From: Cupriavidus plantarum
GTDB taxonomy: Bacteria > Pseudomonadota > Gammaproteobacteria > Burkholderiales > Burkholderiaceae
Length of the DNA stretch: 64,000 bases
Assembly: GCF_905397285.1 (NCBI RefSeq)
Contig: NZ_CAJPUX010000002.1
Location: 744,001-808,000, forward strand
Direction: 5' to 3'
The notes under the pieces were generated by a model that had not been told where the DNA came from, ran no database searches, and saw nothing but the letters and a program-made list of their open reading frames with translations. The position numbers and the translations under genes were made by a program. Positions 7,931-15,448 of the stretch are shown here, piece after piece. Position 1 is the first letter of the stretch; every line of letters starts with the position of its first letter.

Positions 7931-8900
7931 AGTCGGCCTTGATCGCGCCTTTGCGGATCACCTCCGCCCACTTGGCGTCTTCCTTCGCGAGGTAGTCCGC
8001 AAACTCCGCTGGCGTGGACCCCACGGGGCGCGCACCCACGTCGTTGAAGCGGCGCTGGACCTCGGGGTCCCGCAGCGCATCGACGACCGCCTGATGCAGC
8101 TTGTCCGCGATGGCCGCGGGGGTGCCGCCTGGCACGAACATGCCGTTCCACTCGTAGACTTCGAAACCCGGTATCACTGTCTCTGCCACCGTGGGGACAT
8201 CGGGCATGCGGGGCGAACGCTGCGGCGACGTGATGGCAAGCGCGCGGAGCTTGCCGCTGGTCACGAGAGGCTGGGAAGCGGCCACCGTGCTGAACATGAA
8301 GTCCACCTGCCCTGCCATGACGTCGGTGATCGCCGGGCCGCCGCTCTTGTACGGCACGTGCACCATGTCCAGCCCCAGCCGCTGCCGGAACAGTTCCGAC
8401 GCCAGCCGCTGCACGGTGCCGCTGCCGCCCGACGCGAAATTGACGGTGCCCGGCTTTGCCTTGGCCTTTGCGATGAGGCCCTGCACGTCCTTGATGGAAG
8501 CGTCCGCGCGGACGATGAGGATGTTGGGGGCGAGCGACACCAGTGCCAGCGGTTGCAGCGAACCGGCCGCGTAGGGCATGCGGGCGAAGAGGTGCGGGTT
8601 GATCGAGTAGGGGGTGGCGTCGTACAGCACGGTGTAGCCGTCCGGCCCCGCCTTGGCAACGTATCCCGCGCCGATGGTGCCGCTGGCGCCCGCGCGGTTG
8701 TCGACGATGACGCTGGTACCGAGCTTCGCCCCCATGCGGTTGGCGACCACACGCGCCAGCGCGTCGGCCGCGCCGCCGGGCGCGTAAGGCACGACAAGTG
8801 TGATGGGCCGCTCGGGCCATGCCGCATGTGCGGCGCAGGTCCATGCCAATGCGCAGGCGGCCATGGCCGTGCGGAAAAGGGCGTCGAGTGGCTTGGCCAA
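7929..8900 (-). CDS. TctC/Bug-family periplasmic solute-binding protein (copy 2)
   Basis: 323 residues. The start is a TTG at 8900, supported by GGAG six bases upstream; no in-frame ATG precedes it usefully. The signal peptide ends near CAAHAAW. Bug motifs are clear: WPERPITLVVPYAPGGAAD, VIVDNRAGASGTIGA, DGYTVLYD, VPYKSGGPAITDV and MPDVPTVAE. The protein should capture a carboxylate for uptake; the membrane partners are not in the window. It is divergent from the lactonase, with four GTTACGC-type palindromes between them, which indicates control by iclR1. It is the first gene of a probable tctC2-tctC1 unit. Confidence 0.9.
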   Translation of the reverse strand: MAKPLDALFRTAMAACALAWTCAAHAAWPERPITLVVPYAPGGAADALARVVANRMGAKLGTSVIVDNRAGASGTIGAGYVAKAGPDGYTVLYDATPYSINPHLFARMPYAAGSLQPLALVSLAPNILIVRADASIKDVQGLIAKAKAKPGTVNFASGGSGTVQRLASELFRQRLGLDMVHVPYKSGGPAITDVMAGQVDFMFSTVAASQPLVTSGKLRALAITSPQRSPRMPDVPTVAETVIPGFEVYEWNGMFVPGGTPAAIADKLHQAVVDALRDPEVQRRFNDVGARPVGSTPAEFADYLAKEDAKWAEVIRKGAIKAD

Positions 8901-8980
8901 GTTGTCTCCTGTGTTGTATCGCTTGTATCGATGCTTGTTTAGGTGGCATTGAAACCCCGGATCGCAGTGACCCGCAACGC

Positions 8981-9101
8981 GTTACGCAGGGCGTAACGCT
9001 GTCAGCAGGCTCGTTAGGGTGCGTAATGGGGGGGGGTTACGCCATGCGTAACGGGGTGGGTTACGCCATGCGCGAACGGGGTGGGTTACGCCATGCGTAA
9101 C
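8981..9101. repeat. Second cluster of putative IclR operators in a divergent promoter
   Basis: Perfect 7-3-7 palindromes GTTACGC-N3-GCGTAAC lie at 8981-8997 (spacer AGG), 9036-9052 (CAT) and 9085-9101 (CAT). A degenerate one starts at 9060, with an extra base in its right arm, and a lone right-arm-like GCGTAAT lies at 9021. The last three sites are spaced 24-25 bp, as in the first array. The cluster separates tctC copy 2 (start 8900) from the lactonase (start 9112 or 9163), so bound protein could control both directions. Confidence 0.82.
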
Positions 9102-9162
9102 GGGTTGGCAAGTGCCGGAAGGTCGCGGATCATCGGCGGCGGTGCCATCTGGCAAACGGAGC

Positions 9163-10401
9163 ATGGACGTGACGCAGCAGTTTTTTCTATCGATCGGCAG
9201 CATGCTGTGCCGCCATGACCTGTCGGCCGATGGTGGGCTGCGAGAGACCGGTACCCTCGGCATGCCGTGCAACATTCAATACGCCTGCGCGGATGCGCGC
9301 CGCGGCCTGCTGTACGTGCTATGCAGCAACGGCGGGGTGGGAAGCCGTGGCGATACGCACTGGTTGTTGACGGTCGCGGTGCGGGAGACTGCCCTGCGTG
9401 TCGTGGGCGAACCCGTCGCACTGCCGTATCGGCCCATTCACGCGTCGATCGATCCAGCAGGAGGCCGGTTGCTCGTCGCGTACAACCTGCCGGCGGCGGT
9501 GTCTGTGCACGCGCTCGACGGCGAGTCCGCCTGCGCGCAGGCAGCGACATGCATGGCGGTCGGGGAGGGCGAGGGAGGGGAAGAGGAAGGGAAGAACCTT
9601 CCCGGCTGGTTCCCGCACCAGATACTGCCGATGCCCGGCACCGACGCCATGCTGCTGACGTGCCGAGGCGATGACGCCACCGCGGGCCATGCGGAAAACC
9701 CGGGGTCGTTGCGCGTACTGCGCGTCCGTCGCGTCGAGGGCGCACAGCCGCAACGGTTGACGCTCGTGCAGGTCGTCGCGCCGCGGGGCGGTTTCGGCTT
9801 CGGGCCGCGCAACTGCGCCTTCCATCCGACGGCGCCGTGGCTCTATGCGGTGCTGGAGCGGCAAAACCGGCTGGCATGGTTCCGGATGCGGCCCGAAGGC
9901 ATCGCGCCCGAGCCTTCGGGTGCGGTCGCTTTGCTGGAGCGCCCGGATGCGATCGTGCGGCCGCAACTGGGCGGCGCGCTGGCATTGCATCCCAGCGGAC
10001 GATTTGCGTATGCCGTGAATCGCTCGCATGCCGTGGTGCGGGACGGCGACGCGCTCGTCTGGGCGGGCGGCGAGAACAGCATCGCCGTCTTCGCGCTGGA
10101 CGCCGATACGGGCGAACCGAGCCTTCTGCAGCATGCGCGGATCGATGGATTGCACGCGCGCTGCATCGACTTTGCGCACGGCGGCACACTGCTGGTCGCG
10201 GCGATACGCCAGTCCAGCATGCGGCGGGTGGAAGGGATTCGTGGGATTGCGGCGGCCCGCATCGAGCGCTGTCCCGCGGGATTGAGCATGTTCCGCGTGG
10301 GGCCGGATGGCCGGCTATCGCTAGTGCGTCATCATCCCATCGATGTCGGAGACAACCAGATCTTTTGGGCGGGCACTATGCCGGATACCACGTCGACCTG
10401 A
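9163..10401 (+). CDS. Lactonase-family seven-bladed beta-propeller protein
   Basis: About 412 residues from the ATG at 9163. The frame also opens at a GTG at 9112, immediately after the last operator; GGAG sits very close to the 9163 ATG, so the start is uncertain. Motifs of the 6-phosphogluconolactonase / 3-carboxy-cis,cis-muconate lactonising fold are visible: GWFPHQILPMPG, FGPRNCAFHPTAPWLYAV and LALHPSGRFAYAVNR. Family members open or form lactones of sugar acids or ring-cleavage products. A Gly/Glu-rich insert lies between blades (GEGEGGEEEG). Operators upstream and a LigI-like lactone hydrolase nearby suggest the same pathway. Its 3' end overlaps iclR2 by 26 bases on the opposite strand. 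Confidence 0.75.
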   Translation: MDVTQQFFLSIGSMLCRHDLSADGGLRETGTLGMPCNIQYACADARRGLLYVLCSNGGVGSRGDTHWLLTVAVRETALRVVGEPVALPYRPIHASIDPAGGRLLVAYNLPAAVSVHALDGESACAQAATCMAVGEGEGGEEEGKNLPGWFPHQILPMPGTDAMLLTCRGDDATAGHAENPGSLRVLRVRRVEGAQPQRLTLVQVVAPRGGFGFGPRNCAFHPTAPWLYAVLERQNRLAWFRMRPEGIAPEPSGAVALLERPDAIVRPQLGGALALHPSGRFAYAVNRSHAVVRDGDALVWAGGENSIAVFALDADTGEPSLLQHARIDGLHARCIDFAHGGTLLVAAIRQSSMRRVEGIRGIAAARIERCPAGLSMFRVGPDGRLSLVRHHPIDVGDNQIFWAGTMPDTTST

Positions 10402-11149
10402 TGGACGCCGCCGGCATGCCGCTCAGCGAATAGCTGAGCTTCGCCGCGGCGCGCAGGACGTGGGGAGCCAGCTTCTGCAGCTTTGTGGCCGTCAATCGCA
10501 GCGCGGGACCCGAAATGCTGACGGACCCCAGGACCGTCCCTTGGGGGGCGATGTTGGCACCCATCGTGGCCCCCATCACGGCCGCCGAGACGCTTGCGGC
10601 GTCCGGGCTGCGCTCGCCGCGCGTCACGCAGAAGCCGCGTTCGCGAATGCTTTCATACGTCGCGCCGGGGCGCCCCAGCGCGGCAAGGATGACCTTGCCA
10701 GCCGAGCCTTTATCGAGCGGCAGCAACTCGCCCAATCGCACATGGCGCCGCAGGCCCTGCGGTCCTTCGCATCGCATCAGGCAGGAGCGGATGTCCTCTT
10801 CATAGATGAAAAACGACGCGCTTTCGCCCGAGGCCGTTGCAAGCTCCTGCAGTACGGGCTCGATGACGGCGTGCGCGTCGAATTGCGCCTGATAACGGGA
10901 CCCGATCAATGCCGCGGCGGGGCCCAGGCGCCACGCACCGTCCTCGCGCTGCACGAGGAACCTCGAAGCGGCCAGGGTTCGCGCGAGCCGCAGGGTCGTG
11001 GGCTTGGGCATCCCCGAGCGCCTGGCGAGCACATGCAGCGGGACATAGACCTCGTCGCCCCAGAAGCACGTCAGCAGCGAGAGCGCGCGCGAGACCGCCT
11101 GGACGAGCCCGGGCGCCGACGACTCGGAATTCGGGCTGCCGCGTTCCAT
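10376..11149 (-). CDS. IclR-family transcriptional regulator (copy 2)
   Basis: 257 residues from the ATG at 11149, which is preceded by GGAGAG. The helix-turn-helix (LHVLARRSGMPKPTTLRLAR) and effector domain (SASFFIYEEDIRSCLMRC, GSAGKVILAALGR, VTRGERSPDAASVSAAV) align with copy 1 over their whole length, including the ends SLSGMPAASIRSTWYP and SLGAMPATALRATWHP. Unlike copy 1 it lacks the long N-terminal extension. No GTTACGC palindrome precedes it. It lies 22 bases after the LigJ-like gene and is probably the last gene of a tctC3-amidohydrolase-iclR2 unit. Confidence 0.9.
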   Translation of the reverse strand: MERGSPNSESSAPGLVQAVSRALSLLTCFWGDEVYVPLHVLARRSGMPKPTTLRLARTLAASRFLVQREDGAWRLGPAAALIGSRYQAQFDAHAVIEPVLQELATASGESASFFIYEEDIRSCLMRCEGPQGLRRHVRLGELLPLDKGSAGKVILAALGRPGATYESIRERGFCVTRGERSPDAASVSAAVMGATMGANIAPQGTVLGSVSISGPALRLTATKLQKLAPHVLRAAAKLSYSLSGMPAASIRSTWYPA

Positions 11150-11171
11150 GTCTCTCCCCGTCGCAACGGCC

Positions 11172-12206
11172 TCAGTGGGCCGCGCTCGCAAAGCGCGCCG
11201 CCCATGCGCGCAGCCGCGGATACACGCGTAGCGCGTTGCCGGCATAGATCTGCCCGCGCGCGGTGTCCGACAGTCCCGTGGCGGCGTCGATGTACCGCCG
11301 CGTGTCATCGAAATTGAAGCCCGTCTCCGGATCGACGCCTTGTACGGCACCGAAGGCCTCGGACGCGAACAGGATGTTCTCCGGCGACACGACCCGCAGC
11401 AGCAGGTCGATGCCGGGCTGATGATAGACGCAGGTATCGAAGTAGACGTTTCGCATGAGCTGGCTCAATGGCGGCCGGCCCATCTGCTGCGCCAGGCCGC
11501 GGTAGCGTCCCCAATGATAGGGCACGGCGCCGCCTCCGTGCGGAATGATCAGGCGCAGCGTGGGGAAGTCCACGAATACGTCGGACAGCAGGAGCTGCAT
11601 GAACGCGGCCGTATCAGCGTTCAGGTAATGGGCGCCGGTGTGGTGGAAGTTTGGATTGCACGAACAGCTCACGTGGATCATCGCGGGAACGTCAAGCTCG
11701 ACCATCTTCTCGTACAGCGGGTACCAGTAGCGATCCGTCAGCGGCGGGCCGTTCCAGTGGCCATCGGAAGGGTCGGGGTTGAGGTTGCAGCCGATGAATC
11801 CGAGGTCGTTGACGCAACGCTCCAGCTCCGCGATGCTGGCATCGAGGCCATGTCCCGGCGACTGTGGGAGCTGGCACACCGCCGTGAACTGCAGGGGGTA
11901 CAGCGTTGCCACGCGATGGATCAGATCGTTGCAGGCATGGGCCCAGTGCAGGCTCGTGGTGGGATTGCCCACATGGTGCGCCATGGCGCTTGCCTTGGGG
12001 GACAGGATCGTCATATCGACGCCGCGTTCGCGTTGCAGGCGCAATTGATTGCGCTCGAGACTGTCGCGGATCTCGTCGTCGCCGATGTGAAAATCCGGTG
12101 CCAGTGGCGGTGCGCCCGGCTCGAGCAGCCTTGCGGTTTGCCGCGCGCGATATTGGTCGAGCGCTTTCGGGGCGGTGGTGTAGTGCCCGTGACAATCGAT
12201 GATCAT
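11172..12206 (-). CDS. Amidohydrolase, 4-oxalomesaconate hydratase (LigJ)-like
   Basis: 344 residues from an ATG preceded by AGGAG. The opening MIIDCHGHYTTAPKALDQYR holds the H-x-H metal pair. Further metal or substrate residues lie in MIHVSCSCNP, LIIPHGGGAVPYHWGR and the late SPENILFASEAFGAV. This pattern fits the LigJ/ACMSD-like branch of the amidohydrolase superfamily; LigJ hydrates 4-oxalomesaconate in the protocatechuate 4,5-cleavage and gallate pathways. A decarboxylase of the same superfamily is the main alternative. It lies between tctC copy 3 and iclR2 on the same strand. The ring-cleavage dioxygenase and aldolase of that pathway are not in the window. Confidence 0.78.
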   Translation of the reverse strand: MIIDCHGHYTTAPKALDQYRARQTARLLEPGAPPLAPDFHIGDDEIRDSLERNQLRLQRERGVDMTILSPKASAMAHHVGNPTTSLHWAHACNDLIHRVATLYPLQFTAVCQLPQSPGHGLDASIAELERCVNDLGFIGCNLNPDPSDGHWNGPPLTDRYWYPLYEKMVELDVPAMIHVSCSCNPNFHHTGAHYLNADTAAFMQLLLSDVFVDFPTLRLIIPHGGGAVPYHWGRYRGLAQQMGRPPLSQLMRNVYFDTCVYHQPGIDLLLRVVSPENILFASEAFGAVQGVDPETGFNFDDTRRYIDAATGLSDTARGQIYAGNALRVYPRLRAWAARFASAAH

Positions 12207-12244
12207 GCCTTCTCCTGGGTGACGGTGGGCTCGGTTCATCAAAC

Positions 12245-13222
12245 TCAGTTCAGCGAGATGTTCGCGCTGCGGATGACGCGGTCCCACTGGACGGTTTCCT
12301 GACGGGCCTGCTTTGCCAGTTCTTCGGCCGAAGTCACGTGGAGATCCACACCTTGCACGTCGAGGCGCTCGCGCAGGGTCTTGTCGTTGCCGATCTTCAC
12401 GAGCGCGGCATTGAGGCGCGCGATGACGTCGTTCGGGGTGCCCGCGGTCGCGTAAAGGCCATACCACGTGGTGTACTGGAAGCCCGGCAGGCCGGAGGCC
12501 GATATCACCGGAATCTTGCTGAGGCTCGGCGATGCGGACGGTGCGGTCAGGCCGATGGCGCGGATGGCGCCCTTGTCGATCATGCCCTTCAGCGAGGGGA
12601 AGCTGCTGAACAGGCCCTGAATCTCCCCCGACACCAGATCGTTCACCACCATCGAGGTCCCCTTGTAGGGCACGTGGTTGATATCGATTTTCGCGGTGGA
12701 CTTGAACTGTTCCATGCCCAGGTGCGCGAGCCCGCCCACGCCGGCCGAACCGAAGTTGACCTTGCCTGGATGCGCCTTGGCATAGGCGATGAGTTCCTGC
12801 GCAGTGTGCACCGGGAGTTTTGCGCTGACCACGAGCACGTGCGGGCTGGTGGATACCATGCCCACGGGCGTCAGGTTCTTCGCCGCTTCGGCGACGCTCT
12901 TCGTCAGCAGCGGCTGAATCACGATATTGCCCGACGCCGCGAACAGGAGCGTATAACCATCGGCGCTCGCGCGGCTGACCGCGTTCATCGCCGGCAGACC
13001 CGCGCCGCCGCCGAGGTTGTCCACGACGAACGGCTGCCCAAGTTCCTTGCCGAGCGCCACGCCCACTTCCCGCGCGACCACATCGGCGGGCCCACCGGCC
13101 GCAAACGGCACGACCATCTTGACGGGCTTGCCGGGATAACCGCCGGACTGCGCGAAAGCGCATGCGGCGAGAAGGGCGGCGATACAGCCAAGGGCAGGGC
13201 GAACGAGGGAAATGCTGCGCAT
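12245..13222 (-). CDS. TctC/Bug-family periplasmic solute-binding protein (copy 3)
   Basis: 325 residues. Its ATG follows GGAGAC. The signal peptide is LVRPALGCIAALLAACAFAQ, with a plausible signal peptidase I site after FAQ. Bug motifs: YPGKPVKMVVPFAAGGPAD, VVDNLGGGAGLPA, ADGYTLLFA and HVPYKGTSMVVND. It should deliver a carboxylate to a TctAB-type or other transporter encoded elsewhere. It is probably the first gene of the operon with the LigJ-like enzyme and iclR2. Its control region holds a different 17-bp inverted repeat (13301-13317) rather than GTTACGC sites, which suggests regulation by iclR2. Confidence 0.9.
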   Translation of the reverse strand: MRSISLVRPALGCIAALLAACAFAQSGGYPGKPVKMVVPFAAGGPADVVAREVGVALGKELGQPFVVDNLGGGAGLPAMNAVSRASADGYTLLFAASGNIVIQPLLTKSVAEAAKNLTPVGMVSTSPHVLVVSAKLPVHTAQELIAYAKAHPGKVNFGSAGVGGLAHLGMEQFKSTAKIDINHVPYKGTSMVVNDLVSGEIQGLFSSFPSLKGMIDKGAIRAIGLTAPSASPSLSKIPVISASGLPGFQYTTWYGLYATAGTPNDVIARLNAALVKIGNDKTLRERLDVQGVDLHVTSAEELAKQARQETVQWDRVIRSANISLN

Positions 13223-13300
13223 GATTTGTCTCCTGACCGGTCGTCGCCGGCGATTGTTGGCGCGGCCATTCTAGGGCGGATGACGAGGAGCGCAGGCAGC

Positions 13301-13317
13301 GTTTCGTCACGTGAAAC
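13301..13317. promoter_or_regulatory. Candidate operator upstream of tctC copy 3
   Basis: GTTTCGTCACGTGAAAC, with five-base outer arms GTTTC/GAAAC and an inner CACGTG. It has the 17-bp overall size of the GTTACGC palindromes but a different sequence, and lies 79 bases upstream of the tctC copy 3 start. IclR2 is the obvious candidate to bind it. The rest of 13223-13520 shows no gene. Confidence 0.4.
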
Positions 13318-13520
13318 GGTGAAGGATTCCTCCTGGGCTGCATTGGAACAGAGCCATTTTGAGAATCGTCGCATTTCGGAGAGCGGCGCAGAGCGATAAG
13401 GTCTCGGATGAGCGGACGGCATAGAAGGACGTGATGCGGGTCCCAGGGCGTTGTGCTTCTTGATCTGGCGCAACGTTGTTGCCACGATGCATCTCAGGCT
13501 GAAAATATATCTTGCGTGAT

Positions 13521-13958
13521 ATGACACTCTCACTCTACGATGGGGCCCATGTTGCTGCTGACCTTGAGCGGATTCGCAGCAAGGTGCCGGAGGATGCGGA
13601 TCTTCTCGATGCATTCCTGAACGAAGTCGCGGAAAGCCAGCATGCGATATGGGCGCTGTCTCGTTGGCAAGCAGAGCACCCCGACCCACTGTTCAGTGTC
13701 AGGGCTATCGATTGCTGCCATGCAGACGGATACAACGTTTATCGCATCCGGCCGCTGAAGCTGCTATGGCGATATCGCGTCCTCTATGCATTCGATGCAC
13801 CGATGGACGAGTTCCACGTGCTCGCCATTGTCAGCAAGAAGCACCACGACGCGCCGGCGGCGATCGACGCGGATAGCTACGGCTATGAACCGACCCACCC
13901 CATTTCTCAGCGAGTACGCGATGAGTATGACCTTCTCAGAATCCCGCGCCTCCCGTGA
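13521..13958 (+). CDS. Putative RelE/ParE-like toxin of a type II toxin-antitoxin pair
   Basis: 145 residues from the ATG at 13521; a TTG three codons earlier is less likely. The C-terminal half has the pattern of RelE/ParE mRNA interferase or gyrase toxins: YNVYRIRPL, then WRYRVLYAFD, then FHVLAIVSKKH. The N-terminal half is less typical of the family. The gene overlaps the Xre-type antitoxin by 38 bases, the toxin-first order of HigBA-like systems. An AT-rich stretch (AAAATATAT near 13502) lies just upstream and may be promoter. If functional, it should inhibit growth unless bound by its partner. Confidence 0.6.
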   Translation: MTLSLYDGAHVAADLERIRSKVPEDADLLDAFLNEVAESQHAIWALSRWQAEHPDPLFSVRAIDCCHADGYNVYRIRPLKLLWRYRVLYAFDAPMDEFHVLAIVSKKHHDAPAAIDADSYGYEPTHPISQRVRDEYDLLRIPRLP

Positions 13959-14364
13959 CGGCGCGGCACGTGCGGGCGAAGACGCCGCACCTCTGCCGAC
14001 CAGCGCCGCGCCCGGTCCGCGCTCCGTGCGCTCTGGCAAGCTGCCTCGCAATCAATTGAGCGCCGAACGCGAGCGTGCCGATCATGACTATGCACGGCGG
14101 CTGACGGCCGCGCGCAAGGCGCTTGCAAAGGCCATCGAGCGCGGTGGCGTGGCTTCGCTGCAGGCGTTGCGACTGCATCGGGGGCTGTCGCAGACCCAAT
14201 TGGCGGAGCAGCTCGGCACCAGCCAGTCCCACATCGCGAAGATCGAGGCGGGGCAGGTGAGGCTGTATCTGGACACGGCCATCCGGCTGGCCGATGCGCT
14301 GAATATTGGGCTGGACGATCTTCGGCGGATTTTGCCGCCCGCTACGTATCGCTCGGGGGAGTGA
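13921..14364 (+). CDS. Xre-family (HTH) antitoxin/regulator
   Basis: About 147 residues from the ATG at 13921; an in-frame ATG at 13885 would add 12. The first 50 residues are low-complexity and Ala/Arg-rich. A charged helix follows (RLTAARKALAKAIERGG), then a clear HTH_3 domain: LQALRLHRGLSQTQLAEQLGTSQSHIAKIEAG, followed by LADALNIGLDDLRRIL. It overlaps the RelE-like toxin, and the arrangement fits an antitoxin that also represses the operon. A free-standing regulator is the alternative. Confidence 0.75.
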   Translation: MSMTFSESRASRDGAARAGEDAAPLPTSAAPGPRSVRSGKLPRNQLSAERERADHDYARRLTAARKALAKAIERGGVASLQALRLHRGLSQTQLAEQLGTSQSHIAKIEAGQVRLYLDTAIRLADALNIGLDDLRRILPPATYRSGE

Positions 14365-14433
14365 TCGCGGCGAGTGGCGTTCGCAGGTGTAAGAGGCCCC
14401 ATCCTCCAGTCATGCCGCGCTAGTTCGCATGCC

Positions 14434-15198
14434 TCACGGCCGCAGCGATGCCTGCAGGCTATGCAGGTTTTGTGGCTTCACGCGGATCAGGCCGCCGCGG
14501 GGGCTGTCGATGTCGGCGATCAGGGCCAGTGACAGGGACACCGTTAGCGGCAGCACCAACAACAGGAAGGCCCGGGAGGCCTCTGTGCGGGCGCCGTAGC
14601 CCTGCATCAGCGTGCTGAAGAACGCGATGATGATCATCAGGCACCATGCCGCGACAGGAATGCGGTTGCGCCACGCAGCGTCGGCGTAGCCCTGCGAGTT
14701 GATGACGTCGTTCATGCCGGCGGCGACGAGTGCCGTGATCGGGTTCGGCTTGTCGCGCGCCGCGTCACGGACGGTTTTCCATAGCGCGTCCTCGATGGCC
14801 GCGGTGGCCGCCTCGATCTCGCGTAGCCGTTCGCGGTCGCGCGTCTCGTAGTAGGTGACGCGCTGCGCGAGATAACGTACCAGCAAAGCCTTGACCTTGT
14901 CGGCGTCCGCCGCCTCGAGCAGCTCCGCGCGCAGCAGTTCCGTGCCGATGGCATTGGCTTCCTCCTCCTCGAGATTCTTGCGTTGGTCATAGCGGCTGAC
15001 CGCCATCGACAACGTGAAGCCGATCAGCAGCGCGAGAAGCGTCAGCGTCGCGCCCTGGATGATGCTGAAGTCGTCGCGGCCCTCGCTGCGGATGGGGCGG
15101 TACCTGCGGAGGCCCTGCGCCCCGATGGCCGTTGCCGCCATCAACAGTATCAGCAGCAGGACGAACAGCACGGCGGGATGACGAATGATCTGTTCCAT
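14434..15198 (-). CDS. Bestrophin-like (DUF4239-type) integral membrane protein
   Basis: 254 residues. There are two N-terminal membrane segments (about residues 8-26 and 48-66, IIQGATLTLLALLIGFTLSM), a soluble helical middle rich in Glu, Arg and Ala, and two C-terminal segments (WCLMIIIAFFSTLMQGYG and AFLLLVLPLTVSLSLALIADI) followed by DSPRGGLIRV. The helix-RYDQRKNLEEEEANAIGTELLRA junction is typical of the bestrophin-like DUF4239 family, whose function is unproven. It is convergent with the toxin-antitoxin pair and no operon partner is evident. Confidence 0.72.
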   Translation of the reverse strand: MEQIIRHPAVLFVLLLILLMAATAIGAQGLRRYRPIRSEGRDDFSIIQGATLTLLALLIGFTLSMAVSRYDQRKNLEEEEANAIGTELLRAELLEAADADKVKALLVRYLAQRVTYYETRDRERLREIEAATAAIEDALWKTVRDAARDKPNPITALVAAGMNDVINSQGYADAAWRNRIPVAAWCLMIIIAFFSTLMQGYGARTEASRAFLLLVLPLTVSLSLALIADIDSPRGGLIRVKPQNLHSLQASLRP

Positions 15199-15322
15199 GC
15201 GGGGATGCCGAACAATGATTCCTTCGGCATGCTCGCAGTGGTGACGGTCTGGCAGAAGTGAATCTTTTGATCGCCCGATGTAACAGAATTAGATCCGGCA
15301 GAAGCGTGGGGGCGGCGCAAAT

Positions 15323-15352
15323 ATGTCGAATGCCGTCATGTCGAACGCCGTT
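15323..15352. repeat. Two 15-bp direct repeats upstream of the alkylsulfatase
   Basis: ATGTCGAATGCCGTC at 15323-15337 is followed directly by ATGTCGAACGCCGTT at 15338-15352. The pair lies about 97-126 bases before the alkylsulfatase start in otherwise noncoding DNA. It could be a regulator binding site or a chance duplication. Confidence 0.5.
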
Positions 15353-15448
15353 ATTGCGAAAATGTTTTCTTCCGATGCAAAACGTTTCACTTCAATGCGG
15401 TGTGTGGGTGAGGGAACATCATTCGGAGCTTCCACCGGAGATGCCGCC

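Noticed and set aside
9028..9036. Run of G as a possible slippery or G-quadruplex element
   Set aside because: It is a single short homopolymer between operators, without the four G-tracts needed and outside any gene.
11172..13343. A single 723-codon frame read through the tctC copy 3 region into the amidohydrolase
   Set aside because: Its upstream part is an out-of-frame shadow of the TctC gene; the enzyme begins at the ATG at 12206 with its own AGGAG.
14034..14434. Integration site or mobile element near the toxin-antitoxin pair or selC
   Set aside because: No integrase, transposase, terminal inverted repeat or target duplication was seen here or beside the tRNA.
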